NCBI RefSeq assembly: GCF_003151255.1 | Contig: NZ_CP029481.1 | Span: 2,914,001-2,978,000, forward strand | Reading direction: 5' to 3' | Length of the DNA stretch: 64,000 nt | DNA from: Microvirga sp. 17 mud 1-3 | GTDB taxonomy: Bacteria > Pseudomonadota > Alphaproteobacteria > Rhizobiales > Beijerinckiaceae | Shown: positions 1 to 10,049 of the stretch, piece by piece | How positions within the stretch are numbered: position 1 is the stretch's first letter | How the letters are laid out: the number at the start of each line of letters is the position of its first letter | Notes under the pieces: model-generated | The model's input: the letters and a program-made list of their open reading frames with translations, nothing else | Databases searched by the model: none | Told to the model about the DNA's origin: nothing | Translations under genes and position numbers: made by a program

Positions 1-228
1 ATCCTGTCGGATGGCCACGCAATGCACGAGCGAATCCGTCAACCGGCCGGTCCTGAGCCAGAAAGCAGAGATCGTCTGCTGGCCCGACTGCTTGACCGGC
101 CGCGGCATACTGGCAACACGTCTCTCGGCGATCCAACAGCAGCCCGAGCGACGATCTTGGACGACAGTGACCAAAGCGACTGAGGCTATGCGGTCCCGGA
201 TGGGCCGCCTCCAACTGGAGAACATGCC

Positions 229-849
229 ATGAAGACTTCCCTTCTCGCTGCCACTCTGATCACCTTCGCTGGCTCCGCATTGGCACAAGTGCCATCGACG
301 GCTCCTGTGCAACCCCAGACGCCAGGGGCCCAATCCGAGACACGAATGCCGATGGGCCCAATGATGCAAGGCCGGGGCATGCCCGGCAGCATGATGGGCG
401 GTCCCGGTCGACGCATGATGGGCTGGTTCTCGCCTGAGGACATGAACGCCTTTATCGATGCCCACATCGCTGCCATTCATGCGGGGCTGAAGCTGAATGC
501 CGATCAGGAAAAGCTCTGGCCTCCCGTCGAGAGCGCCATGCGCAATCTCGCGACCCTTCACCTCGGCCATATGCAGGCCATGCGCGAGACCCCTCGCATG
601 ATGACGGGCGATCCGGTCGGCATGCTCCGCGCGGTGGCTGATCGGATGAGCCAAGGGGCAGATGCCATGCGCAAGCTCGCTGACGCCGCCTCGCCGCTTT
701 ATGCGACGCTCGATGAAGCCCAGAAACGACGTCTCCAGGTTCTCGTGCGCATGGGCTCCCGAGCTATGATGGGCCGCAGAATGATGGGGCCTGGCATGAT
801 GGGTTCTGGCGGCGGGATGATGGACGACGACGATGAAGACAGCCCTTGA
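229..849 (+). CDS. Met-rich periplasmic Spy/LTXXQ-like protein
   Basis: A 206-residue secreted protein. Residues 1-19 form a signal peptide ending Ala-Leu-Ala, and a GGAG ribosome site lies just before the ATG. The central part (about 75-180) is helical and carries L-x-L-x-A-D-Q-E-K-L-W, which resembles the LTXXQ segment of the Spy/CpxP family of periplasmic chaperones and metal-stress sensors. Two stretches, about residues 40-65 and 175-198, are very rich in Met, Gly and Arg with repeated MMG units, and the tail is a run of acidic residues. Met clusters of this kind are known to bind copper or silver. The metal role here is inference, helped by the NRAMP transporter downstream on the same strand. 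The family call is fairly secure; the function is not. Confidence 0.75.
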   Translation: MKTSLLAATLITFAGSALAQVPSTAPVQPQTPGAQSETRMPMGPMMQGRGMPGSMMGGPGRRMMGWFSPEDMNAFIDAHIAAIHAGLKLNADQEKLWPPVESAMRNLATLHLGHMQAMRETPRMMTGDPVGMLRAVADRMSQGADAMRKLADAASPLYATLDEAQKRRLQVLVRMGSRAMMGRRMMGPGMMGSGGGMMDDDDEDSP

Positions 850-1040
850 GTCCCGGCCAAGCCGATATCCATCTACAGTTTCGCACATATTACCCGAGCG
901 CAGCGATGCCTGGATGATCAGGCGAGGGCTTTAGACCAGCCCTATATGATGTATTCTTGCTGCTCGGGTGCTCGGCATCCTTGAGAGTCCGGCGACGGAC
1001 GACAGGTGCCCCTCGCCCGTACGCCAAGCAGGTGCCAATC

Positions 1041-2345
1041 ATGGCCAAGGTCGACAGCGACGATCCTGAAGGGCCAAGCCCTACCATCCCGGCGACCAAA
1101 CCCCGCCTGCTGCAGGTGCTTGGCCCGGGCCTGATTACGGGAGCCTCTGATGATGATCCGAGCGGCATCGCTACTTACAGCCAAGCGGGAGCGCAATTCG
1201 GTTATGGTCTGACCTGGGCCATGCTGTTCACCTACCCGCTGATGTCCGCCGTGCAGATCATCAGCGCACGGGTGGGTCGTACGACCGGGCACGGGATCGC
1301 CGGCGTCCTGCGGCAACACTATCCCAACTGGCTCCTGCAAACCATCGTGGTGCTGCTCCTGGTCGCCAACACCATCAATCTTGGAGCCGATCTCGGCGCC
1401 ATGGCGGACGCGGTCGCCCTGCTTCTGCCCGGCCCGAACTGGGCCTACATCCTCGTCTTCTCGGGTGTGTGCATCTACATGCAGGTGTTCCTGCAATACA
1501 CCCAGTACGTGGCGATTCTGAAATGGCTGACCGTAGCCCTCTTCGCCTATTTTGCCGCGTTTGTCACAATCCACGTCGAGTGGGGCAGCCTTGCCCGTTA
1601 CCTTTTCGTCCCCCACCTTGAGTGGCGAAAGGAATATCTCACAACCGTCGTGGCGGTCCTTGGCACCACGATCAGCCCCTATCTGTTTTTCTGGCAGGCT
1701 GCCGAGGAGGTCGAGGATATCCACGCCTACCCGCGCCGCAAGTCCCTGCGGAAGGCTCCGCGGCAGGGCAAGGCAGCCCTGCATCGTATCGAGCTCGATA
1801 CGATGGTCGGCATGGCGTTCTCCAACCTCGTGGCCCTCGCCATCATGGTCACGACGGCAGCGACGCTTAATCTGAACGGCATCACCGACATCCAGACATC
1901 GGCACAGGCGGCCGAGGCGCTGAGGCCCTTTGCGGGAGAATTCGCTTTTGTCGTGTTCTCTCTTGGCATCATCGGCACCGGGATGCTGGCCGTGCCCGTG
2001 CTCGCCGGTTCTGCCGCTTATGCCATCGGCGAGGCGCGCAAGTGGCCCGTGGGGTTTTCTCGCCGCCCGCAGGAAGCCAAGGCGTTCTACGGCACGATCG
2101 CGCTCGCGACGCTGATCGGCATGGCGATGAGCCTCACCACGATCAACCCGATCAAGGCGCTCTACTGGGCAGCCGTGCTCAATGGCGTCATCGCCGTTCC
2201 GGTGATGGTCATCATGATGTTGATGGCCTCCCGTTCTGATATCATGGGCCGCTTCCCGGTCCGAGGCGGCCTCCGGATCCTCGGCTGGGGCTCTACTGGC
2301 GTTATGGCCGCCGCCGTGATCGCCATGCTGGCCACTTCACTATAA
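1041..2345 (+). CDS. NRAMP-family divalent metal transporter
   Basis: A 434-residue inner-membrane protein with about 11 hydrophobic segments. The first membrane segment carries the signature L-G-P-G-L-I-T-G-A-S-D-D-D-P-S-G, the unwound-helix metal site (D-P-x-x; N in most MntH, here D-D-P-S-G). This places it in the Nramp clade that imports Mn, Fe or other divalent metals by proton symport. I start it at the ATG at 1041 (Met-Ala-Lys-Val-Asp) rather than at an in-frame ATG 84 bases upstream, because the extra 28 residues are Arg-rich and unlike the family. The D-D-P variant means substrate preference may differ from classical MntH. It is on the same strand as the Spy-like gene but 190 bases away. 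Confidence 0.9.
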   Translation: MAKVDSDDPEGPSPTIPATKPRLLQVLGPGLITGASDDDPSGIATYSQAGAQFGYGLTWAMLFTYPLMSAVQIISARVGRTTGHGIAGVLRQHYPNWLLQTIVVLLLVANTINLGADLGAMADAVALLLPGPNWAYILVFSGVCIYMQVFLQYTQYVAILKWLTVALFAYFAAFVTIHVEWGSLARYLFVPHLEWRKEYLTTVVAVLGTTISPYLFFWQAAEEVEDIHAYPRRKSLRKAPRQGKAALHRIELDTMVGMAFSNLVALAIMVTTAATLNLNGITDIQTSAQAAEALRPFAGEFAFVVFSLGIIGTGMLAVPVLAGSAAYAIGEARKWPVGFSRRPQEAKAFYGTIALATLIGMAMSLTTINPIKALYWAAVLNGVIAVPVMVIMMLMASRSDIMGRFPVRGGLRILGWGSTGVMAAAVIAMLATSL

Positions 2346-3545
2346 TTGACTCCAACGGCCCATCACTCCCCATTTCAGGTGCGTGACTATCTCAAAGCTA
2401 CGTCTCCTGATTTCGCTAGCTCTTCCCGCACGCAATCAGCTCAAATGTGAGACCAAGGCTGGAGTATTAAACAAGAAGGTGGGAGAGCAAGGCCAATCGC
2501 AGATCCGTTGAGGCCTTTAAAGGGAAGCGGGCAAATGCCTGAACTGGCATGTCTGCGTTCGAGGAAGTCCCAACAAACGGAATAAGGCAGGGATGACAAT
2601 GACAGGTATCGCCCGGAGCCGGCTCAAATGATGTTTTAGTTCGGAATATTGCCCGTTTTTATTTGTGCACTTGCTTTCTATACGCCAACTAGTTACCCGC
2701 CGCGTAAGTCTCTTCATTCCGGAAAACCGGATCCGCCAGAATTACCCCGGAACTCGACCAAGGTCAGAGACCCGCGCTCCTGCGGATAAAGGATCGTATT
2801 TCTGATGTAAGGCATTATGCTTTGACACCAAGAAAGCTGCCGTGCCTATACGTCCAGATTCGATATTTCCGGCGCTGCCGCCTTGCACCCTGGCGCCAAA
2901 TATATGAGGCGCCAAGGTCAAAGTGTCAGCCACCTGATAATTGATTGACCTTCTCTTTTCACCCCTGGCCGGGTGCCATAGCAAGGGTTAGCCCAAGCCT
3001 GATTAGGAACAATTCAGACTTTGAGCGTCATGACTCGATATGGCCCCTGAGGTTGCGTGAAACATCGGTCGCTGCGTGATTTTCGGAAGATGCAAAGTGC
3101 TGCGCAACGAACGTATGCCGCCGTTCACTACCGATGCTTAGACAGATGGCGCACTCAATGTAATCTGAAATCTCCTGAATGAAATCACTGGGGCGCATTA
3201 CCAACCACTTTCTCTCGGAATGATTGGCGGCCGTAGAAGGATTCTGACTGACTAACCATGTCTCTGCCACCCAAGGCCCGGCTTGTATGAATACTCACAC
3301 CGCACGTGAATACAGGACGAACCGCCTCTCTCCTGCCATGCTCAGTTGGTCAGCTTTCATCGTGACATAAGGCCCTGATTCAGTCAGGCGTGCGGGCGCC
3401 GCTTCTAAGCACATGGATCGGCCAAGTCTGAGCCATGTCAGCGGGTCCACTTATTGCTACAACGGAGAATTTCGGAAGGGTCAGCTTTGTGTCAGGACCG
3501 GACCTTGCCCAGCTAGTGAGGCTATCGAGATGTGACTTAACCCCT
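2346..3545. other. gene-poor stretch, about 1.2 kb
   Basis: No gene is recognisable here. The short open frames on the minus strand (2517-2717, 2742-2984, 3028-3270) show no signal peptide, no ribosome site and no family resemblance. By eye the base composition is clearly less GC-rich than the flanking genes. It may hold decayed or recently acquired DNA or an unrecognised RNA. I see no tRNA, hairpin array or transposase fragment in it. Confidence 0.5.
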
Positions 3546-3980
3546 TCAGGACCCTCTCGGCGTCTTGCCTGGCATCACTCCTGATCTGGCGCTGCTGTCG
3601 TCATCGGGCTTTGTAGGCGTGGGTGTCGCGTCCTCGGCATGCCGCTTCTGGCGTTCACGGATCTCTGTCAGGTCGATCTCCAGAAAATAGTTGAGGAATG
3701 TCCGGATCACGGCGATCGCCGCAAGACGCCCTATCGCTTCCCAGCTCTCGGTGATCGAGGTCTCGACGATGTCGGCGGCGAGTTGGAAGGTCAGGGCCGC
3801 CACGAGCCAGCGCCCATACCGCAGCCAGGTTTTCCGCGCTCCGTAGCCCGACGGCGAGGATAGCATCGCGCTTAGCCCTTTGGCGAAGGCCTCGACCGTG
3901 CCGATGACGATCATCACGAGCGCCAGCGCATCGATAATGATGATGATGGGTTCGCTGACAGTGACAAGCCATCCCTTCAT
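3546..3980 (-). CDS. DUF1622-family small membrane protein
   Basis: A 144-residue protein with three probable membrane segments: about residues 8-30, 52-70 in the R-Y-G-R-W-L-V-A-A-L-T-F-Q-L-A-A-D-I-V-E-T-S segment, and 80-95 around A-V-I-R-T-F-L-N-Y-F-L-E. That layout and the R-x-x-L-x-x-x-L-x-x-x-A-D-I-V-x-T pattern match the DUF1622 family, whose function is unknown. I start at the internal Met (3980), since the longer frame adds a Cys/Arg-rich leader not typical of the family. The C-terminal 35 residues are charged and probably cytoplasmic. It stands alone. Confidence 0.75.
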   Translation of the reverse strand: MKGWLVTVSEPIIIIIDALALVMIVIGTVEAFAKGLSAMLSSPSGYGARKTWLRYGRWLVAALTFQLAADIVETSITESWEAIGRLAAIAVIRTFLNYFLEIDLTEIRERQKRHAEDATPTPTKPDDDSSARSGVMPGKTPRGS

Positions 3981-4631
3981 CGGCGCCCCCGGCTGCATCT
4001 GGACGAGGCGTGGCCTTCCGCAATCGTTGCAGAGCCTCCCGGGAAGACGGTCCTCCAAACGCCCATCCTGCCGGCGCCGCCGATCCTGTACGCATGAGCC
4101 TTATCGATTGTCTCGACGAGAGGGTTCGCCCTGAGCTCCCAACTACAGGTGAAGAAGAACTGGTTCAGCAAGGGCTGCTCCCAGAACAAGATACGCTCCT
4201 TGTCGAAGTAGTGACGTACTGACGAACTGACAGAAAGTTCGGTCTGCTCGGCGTCGTCACCCGCACGACGACGTCAGGAATTGCGTATTTCGACGGATCG
4301 TCGCGCCTGGATGAATGGGCATCATGCTCCATGCATGGTTCTCCCGCCCGCAGATTACTCCACGCTGGACGATGTCTCTCCCGGCTCGAAGCGGGGCACT
4401 GGCCCGTTTCCGCTTACGGCCTCCGACATCTGTGCCAGGACATCTTCGGCGATGAGGCTGATCAGCCTCTAAATATTTGATATGCTTGGCCATTCGCGCG
4501 CCGGCAAGAGACAGATGGGCCGGAACAAGGGGCGTGACGCAACGTTGGAGGGGTCTGGTACCCAGCCGAACGTCAGCCTGCGGCAGCCTTGCCGCAGGCA
4601 CGGGTGGCCTGTGACAAGTTTGGAGAGTTGC
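3981..4631. other. intergenic stretch without a recognisable gene
   Basis: About 650 bases between the DUF1622 gene and the small Cys protein. Short open frames exist on both strands, but none has a plausible start signal or family resemblance. It should hold the promoter of the DUF1622 gene on the minus strand. I see no clear repeat or RNA gene. Confidence 0.4.
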
Positions 4632-4853
4632 GTGTTCCTTGATGACAAGTTTCCTTATGGCGGCGGGCCGAGTGGCCCATCGTGCCAAGCCTGCAAGCGG
4701 ATGATCCTGCCAAGCGACCGCACGAAGCGGGTGGTGTTCCGGAATGATCCCGACGGATCCCAGGGGCTCACCGGCGACTATCACCTGGCTTGCAGCCGGC
4801 GGTTCGAGTCGCTGGCGCACGTGATCAATCTGACCCCATGGTGCGGATTCTAG
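4632..4853 (+). CDS. small conserved-looking CxxC protein
   Basis: A 73-residue protein if started at the GTG at 4632, which has GGAGAG 4 bases upstream. In-frame GTG (4611) and ATG (4482) starts also exist, but the added residues look non-coding. It contains S-C-Q-A-C-K-R-M-I, then D-R-T-x-R-V-V-F-x-N-D-P-D-G and a G-D-Y-H-L-A-C-S-R-R-F-x-S-L-A-H-V-I-N-L ending. The CxxC plus distal H-x-x-C could form a small zinc-binding site. The ordered pattern resembles short hypothetical proteins I associate with alphaproteobacteria, but I cannot name a family. Codon usage fits the genome. Function unknown. Confidence 0.55.
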   Translation: MFLDDKFPYGGGPSGPSCQACKRMILPSDRTKRVVFRNDPDGSQGLTGDYHLACSRRFESLAHVINLTPWCGF

Positions 4854-4966
4854 ACGCCTCATAAGCCTAAGGGCCCCAATCCGAGCTGGAATAGCGTCTG
4901 CTCTGGGTTGCCGTTCCATGGCTGGCATTCTGGGCGCTGAGTGTCGCGATCAAAGGCTCCTCCCTC

Positions 4967-5431
4967 TCAATTGAAGGGACCGATTTGGAAGATCATGCTG
5001 ACGATCGCCGTGATGCCGGTAACCAGCAGGAGAATGGCTGTGATCAGGGTCAAGGACACCGGGAAGCGGCTCTCGCCGTGGATCAGATGATCGGCAGCCA
5101 TATCCTTACGTTGCGCGCGCAGGCCAAGCATGTACTGGCTGTGATAGACGATACCGCCGATCAGCATAAGGATGCCGAGCGCGACCAGTGTGATGCCGAA
5201 GTTCCGAGCGGAGCCAGCGTGTGTCAGCGTGCCGGCTTCGCGCAGTCTCTGGAAGAACTGGAAGATCGTAAATCCGAAGCCGATGAGCGACAGCGATGTC
5301 CGGATCACGGCCATCAGGGTCCGGTCGGCGCTCATGCGGGTGCGCTGAAACGACATGCCGGTCCGGCGTGCGGACAATTCCACAGCAACGTCATCGCTTA
5401 CAAGGCGTCTCGGTTTAGGATCAGCCGTCAT
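4967..5431 (-). CDS. DUF202-family (YidH-like) inner-membrane protein
   Basis: A 154-residue protein. After a basic N-terminus, R-T-x-M-S-A-D-R-T-L-M-A-V-I-R-T-S-L-S-L-I-G-F-G-F-T-I is the hallmark of DUF202. Three membrane segments follow, at roughly residues 40-60, 80-100 and 128-150. The family is of unknown function and is common in proteobacterial membranes. I chose the second ATG (5431) because a GAGGA site sits 8 bases upstream; the first ATG lies directly on that site. It follows the sulfatase gene on the same strand after a gap of about 140 bases and could be read with it. Confidence 0.85.
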   Translation of the reverse strand: MTADPKPRRLVSDDVAVELSARRTGMSFQRTRMSADRTLMAVIRTSLSLIGFGFTIFQFFQRLREAGTLTHAGSARNFGITLVALGILMLIGGIVYHSQYMLGLRAQRKDMAADHLIHGESRFPVSLTLITAILLLVTGITAIVSMIFQIGPFN

Positions 5432-5579
5432 CAGGATCATCCTCGTTCGGAACGACCACAGTCGAGAACGACGCCCGCCGCCGGCTCGTATAAACCGTGG
5501 CGCTCTGCTGCCGTCGATGTCCGCGGCCCATGGCGGTCAGGTCCTCCCTCGCAAACCGCTCCAGCAGGACTTGGAAGGT

Positions 5580-7088
<1,509 letters not shown>

Positions 7089-7259
7089 TGCACGGCTCCT
7101 CTAGGTCATCCTGGCTGGACGAAACACGCAAACGCATTGGCTGGTCGCCCTGCGTCGCGTCCATTTCTCTTGAGGGACACGGCAGCGCAGCAGCTCATCA
7201 CGGCATTCAGTGCGATGATGGAGGGGTGTGGAAGCGGAGCGGCCCACATGATGCATGTC

Positions 7260-7766
7260 TCACGATGCCGGACCGGCGGACCGACGGCGGATCCACCACC
7301 CGGCCAGACGGCTGAACGGCCCGCGCAAGAGAACGTAAGGAAGAAAGGCGAGCAGGATCGCAATGAGCACCGTCTCGGCTGGGTAGAACGCATCCAGCAC
7401 GACCGCCTGGTAAATCCGATCCATGAGGAAACCCAGCAGAATGATGCGCGCTGTCGCGATCACGCCCTCGCGCAGGCGCCCAGTGCTCTCGTTCCGGTCT
7501 GTGAGCAGGCCCCACAGGTATGGCGAACGGTTTAGGCGCGCGTCCTTTGTCCCATCGTGGAAGGCCACGATGGCCGCCATGGCCGGCTGAAGGATGAAGC
7601 GGAAGGTCATGGGTCCCGCGGGCCGCTCGACGATGTTTCGCCCGATCCGCCCCAGGACCTCGGTCGAGAGCCCGTACCAGAACAGGCCAAGCCCGACGAG
7701 GACCGCGGCAATGATGACCACAAGGCGAGCCAGCAGCAACTGGTTGGCAGTGACGGTGTCGGCCAT
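7260..7766 (-). CDS. hypothetical membrane protein of the sulfatase set
   Basis: A 168-residue protein with three or four hydrophobic segments (about 10-30, 55-68, 105-122 and 132-150). Its ATG shares the A of the stop codon of the formylglycine-generating enzyme gene (TGATG), with an AGGGGG ribosome site, so translation is coupled. I do not recognise a named family. Its place between the enzyme and the sulfatase suggests a role in the same process, perhaps in the membrane, but nothing in the sequence says what it does. About 170 bases separate it from the sulfatase start. Confidence 0.75.
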   Translation of the reverse strand: MADTVTANQLLLARLVVIIAAVLVGLGLFWYGLSTEVLGRIGRNIVERPAGPMTFRFILQPAMAAIVAFHDGTKDARLNRSPYLWGLLTDRNESTGRLREGVIATARIILLGFLMDRIYQAVVLDAFYPAETVLIAILLAFLPYVLLRGPFSRLAGWWIRRRSAGPAS

Positions 7767-8698
7767 CACGTCCCCCTTGCACCAGTGGCCTCACGCACCA
7801 CGCATCGGAAGCCGACATGGCTGGTGGAGGTGTCGACCGGCTCAGGATGACGCGCGGCGGGACGGTAGCGGCGGCAATAGCTCGGGGCGCAAAGATGCGA
7901 GCCGCCCTTGAGCACTTTGCGCGGAATCCGGATCTCCGGCTGGCATGGATCGTAGCTCGCCTCCTCGCGTCCGCCGCGCGGGTTCTGCGGGATGCAGCAC
8001 GGCTTCGTCGCATCATTCGGGTGCTTTGGTGCGTAGAAATCCGACGTCCATTCCCAGACATTGCCGATCATGTCATAGAGCCCATAGCCGTTCGGCAGAT
8101 ATGCTCCGACTGGTGAGGTGCGCTCGTAGCCGTCCTCGCGCGTGTTCCGGAACGGGAACTCACCCTGCCAGGTGTTGGCCATGTGCCGCCCGCCCGGTGT
8201 GAGTTCGTCGCCCCAGGCGAACTCGGCGCCATCGAGGCCACCGCGGGCCGCGTACTCCCACTCCGCCTCTGTCGGCAATTCCTTGCCGGCCCAGCGGGCA
8301 TAAGCCTCGGCATCGGCGCAGGTGACATGCACCACCGGGTGATCGTCCAAGCCTTTGATCGAGGAGCCCGGTCCGTACGGCCGGCGCCAGTTCGCCCCGA
8401 ATACGAACGACCACCATTGACTCCAGTCGTTCAGGTTAATCGGGTAATCCGGCGGGCTGAACACGAGCGAGCCGGCCTTGAGCATGTGCGGCAGGGCGCC
8501 CGGGTAATCCTTGGGGTCGGGCCGCTTCTCGGCAAAGGTGACGTGCCCGGTCGCGCGAACGAACTCGCGAAACTGCCGGTTGGTGACCGGTGTCGTATCC
8601 ATCCAGAGGCTGTCGACGGCAACGCGATGGACCGGCGCCTCCTCAGGATAGTGCTTGTCCGAGCCCATGCGGAATGTCCCGCCCGGGATCCAGACCAT
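7766..8698 (-). CDS. formylglycine-generating enzyme (SUMF1/FGE family)
   Basis: A 310-residue enzyme that oxidises the sulfatase signature Cys to formylglycine. It opens with M-V-W-I-P-G-G-T-F-R-M-G-S-D, the classic FGE-sulfatase start, then P-V-T-N-x-x-F, P-V-V-H-V-T-C-A-D-A-E-A-Y-A-R-W, P-T-E-A-E-W-E-Y-A-A-R-G-G and G-N-V-W-E-W-T-S-D. C-A-P-S-Y-C-R-R-Y-R gives Cys270 and Cys275, the 5-spaced pair that binds copper in true FGEs, so it should be active. A GTG at 8758 would add 20 residues (…C-R-S-L-P-H-P-G) and is a possible alternative start. It is the first gene of the sulfatase set and lies downstream of a copy of the 42-bp element. Confidence 0.9.
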   Translation of the reverse strand: MVWIPGGTFRMGSDKHYPEEAPVHRVAVDSLWMDTTPVTNRQFREFVRATGHVTFAEKRPDPKDYPGALPHMLKAGSLVFSPPDYPINLNDWSQWWSFVFGANWRRPYGPGSSIKGLDDHPVVHVTCADAEAYARWAGKELPTEAEWEYAARGGLDGAEFAWGDELTPGGRHMANTWQGEFPFRNTREDGYERTSPVGAYLPNGYGLYDMIGNVWEWTSDFYAPKHPNDATKPCCIPQNPRGGREEASYDPCQPEIRIPRKVLKGGSHLCAPSYCRRYRPAARHPEPVDTSTSHVGFRCVVREATGARGT

Positions 8699-8809
8699 TC
8701 CGGGATGCGGCAGGCTCCGGCACTGAGTTCTATCGACGAACGCGCTGATGGTGGACACGGACCATTTCGACTCCGGCTGATCCGAAAATCTCACACGGAT
8801 CGCGTGCAG

Positions 8810-8851
8810 TCGCTTGACCGGAGTGGACAATCCGTTGACCGGACAGGACAG
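8810..8851 (-). promoter_or_regulatory. 42-bp TGTC-box element, copy B
   Basis: Read on the minus strand, boxes fall at offsets 2-6 (TGTCC), 12-16 (GGTCA), 23-27 (TGTCC) and 33-39 (GGTCAAG), spaced 10, 11 and 10 bases. It aligns without gaps to copies at 8882, 10244 and 11835. It points toward the formylglycine-generating enzyme gene, about 112 bases from the ATG used here. Confidence 0.65.
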
Positions 8852-8881
8852 TGGGCGTGTGCCCGAAATAAAACCAGCCGC

Positions 8882-8923
8882 TTGTCCAGTTTTGTCAAGC
8901 GAATGTCCGGCCCGATCAAGCAT
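8882..8923 (+). promoter_or_regulatory. 42-bp TGTC-box element, copy A
   Basis: Boxes TGTCC, TGTCA, TGTCC and GATCAAG occur at the same offsets as in copy B. It points toward the HdeD-like gene, 117 bases from its ATG. Copies A and B are back to back, 30 bases apart, in the divergent promoter region 8699-9039. Confidence 0.65.
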
Positions 8924-9039
8924 GAAGGGTAAAGCTGCCTAGACTTCCTGCAGCGGCTAGGCTCCCGCTGCTGAGGCGTGTCTGCCGCTACACCTATCGG
9001 AACCCTTAGTGCGCTGCGGTCGTCAGGAGGGAGAGCCGA

Positions 9040-9630
9040 ATGTCCCAAGCAAGCCTCACCCCTCTCGACGGCACGGGTGTCAGCGCTTCGCTGGCCCAAA
9101 GCCATAGGTCGCTCTATGCCGTCGGCATCCTGCTCATTGTAGCCGGCTTGGCTGCACTCGCACTCCCGTTATTCGTCGGCCTGGCCGTGGAGGCGGTGGT
9201 CGGCTGGGCCTTTGTGATCGCAGGCGTCTCCCAGCTCCTTTATGTCTTCAGAGCCAAGGGCTGGGGCGGGTTCGCCTGGCAACTCCTGATCGGCGCGGTC
9301 TTTCTGCTCGGCGGCATTACCCTCCTCGCCAATCCGGTAGCCGGCCTGATCAGCCTGACACTCGTGATCATAGCCACCTTCATGGTCAGCGGCGCCCTCA
9401 AGATCCTCGTCGGCTTCCGGCTCAGACCCATGGATGGCTGGGGCTGGTTCGTGCTGCTCGGCCTCCTGTCGCTGGCTGTCGGCCTGCTGATCTGGAACCG
9501 ATTGCCGAGCTCGGCGGCCTGGAGCCTGGGTCTGCTCGTCGGCATCGACTTCCTGTCGACGGGTCTCGTGTTCCTGCGCTTCGGCTATCTGGCGGGTCAG
9601 ACCGCGCGCATGACCGGCGCACCGGCCTGA
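9040..9630 (+). CDS. HdeD-family (DUF308) membrane protein
   Basis: A 196-residue protein with six evenly spaced hydrophobic segments. The paired pattern of short helices with G-x-x-x-L-x-x-G-x-x-x-L and W-x-x-x-x-G-x-x-x-x-x-G (for example W-A-F-V-I-A-G-V-S-Q-L-L) is typical of HdeD, an inner-membrane protein linked to acid resistance in enterobacteria. An AGGAGGGA ribosome site precedes the ATG. It is divergent from the sulfatase set, with two copies of the 42-bp element between them. A role in envelope or acid stress is by family analogy only. Confidence 0.85.
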   Translation: MSQASLTPLDGTGVSASLAQSHRSLYAVGILLIVAGLAALALPLFVGLAVEAVVGWAFVIAGVSQLLYVFRAKGWGGFAWQLLIGAVFLLGGITLLANPVAGLISLTLVIIATFMVSGALKILVGFRLRPMDGWGWFVLLGLLSLAVGLLIWNRLPSSAAWSLGLLVGIDFLSTGLVFLRFGYLAGQTARMTGAPA

Positions 9631-9743
9631 TACGGCCGATGATGGTTTTGCCTGGTCCCGACCCCGTCGCGCCGCATGGACTCGAAGTCATGGCTTCGCG
9701 ATCACATGCGGGCGCGGATCCTGAGGGACGCGCCCAGCCGCGT

Positions 9744-10049
9744 CTAGCGGGCAGGGACTCTCGTGAGCGGCTTGCACACGCCGCCGACCATTTGCTCGCC
9801 TCGCTTGCAATGCCTGCTTGAGGGAGTTGCCCGTGCCGAAGCCGCTCGGGTCGTGCTACCGGTGGTGCGAGGGCCGCTGTAATATCCTTCATGCTTGGGA
9901 GATGCTCTCGTGAGCGGCTTGCACACGCCACCGACCATTTGCTCTCCCCGCTTGCAGGGCCTGCTCGAGGGAGTTGACTGTGCCGGGGCTGGTCCACTGA
10001 GAGCGACAAGTAAGGCAGCCGCCGATATCAGTCCGAACAGAGTTTTCAT
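9744..10049 (-). CDS. secreted protein with duplicated Cys motif
   Basis: A 101-residue protein with a clear signal peptide (cleavage after A-P-A-Q, about residue 24). The mature part has two copies of the 17-residue block C-K-R-G-E-Q-M-V-G-G-V-C-K-P-L-T-R (about 32-48 and 82-98), joined by a Gly/Ser/Thr/Arg-rich linker. Each block has two Cys ten residues apart, suggesting two small disulfide loops. The DNA coding for the blocks is also a direct repeat of about 78 bp, so the gene grew by a fairly recent duplication. I know of no function. A copy of the 42-bp element lies about 195 bases upstream. Confidence 0.75.
   Translation of the reverse strand: MKTLFGLISAAALLVALSGPAPAQSTPSSRPCKRGEQMVGGVCKPLTRASPKHEGYYSGPRTTGSTTRAASARATPSSRHCKRGEQMVGGVCKPLTRVPAR
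9760..9984 (-). repeat. direct repeat, two copies of about 78 bp
   Basis: Bases 9760-9837 and 9907-9984 are near-identical direct repeats with roughly nine mismatches. They lie inside the secreted protein gene and encode its two Cys blocks. Confidence 0.85.

Noticed and set aside
11..232. A 73-codon frame before the Spy-like gene
   Set aside because: No ribosome site, no signal peptide, and composition unlike the coding genes; it overlaps the likely promoter of the next gene.
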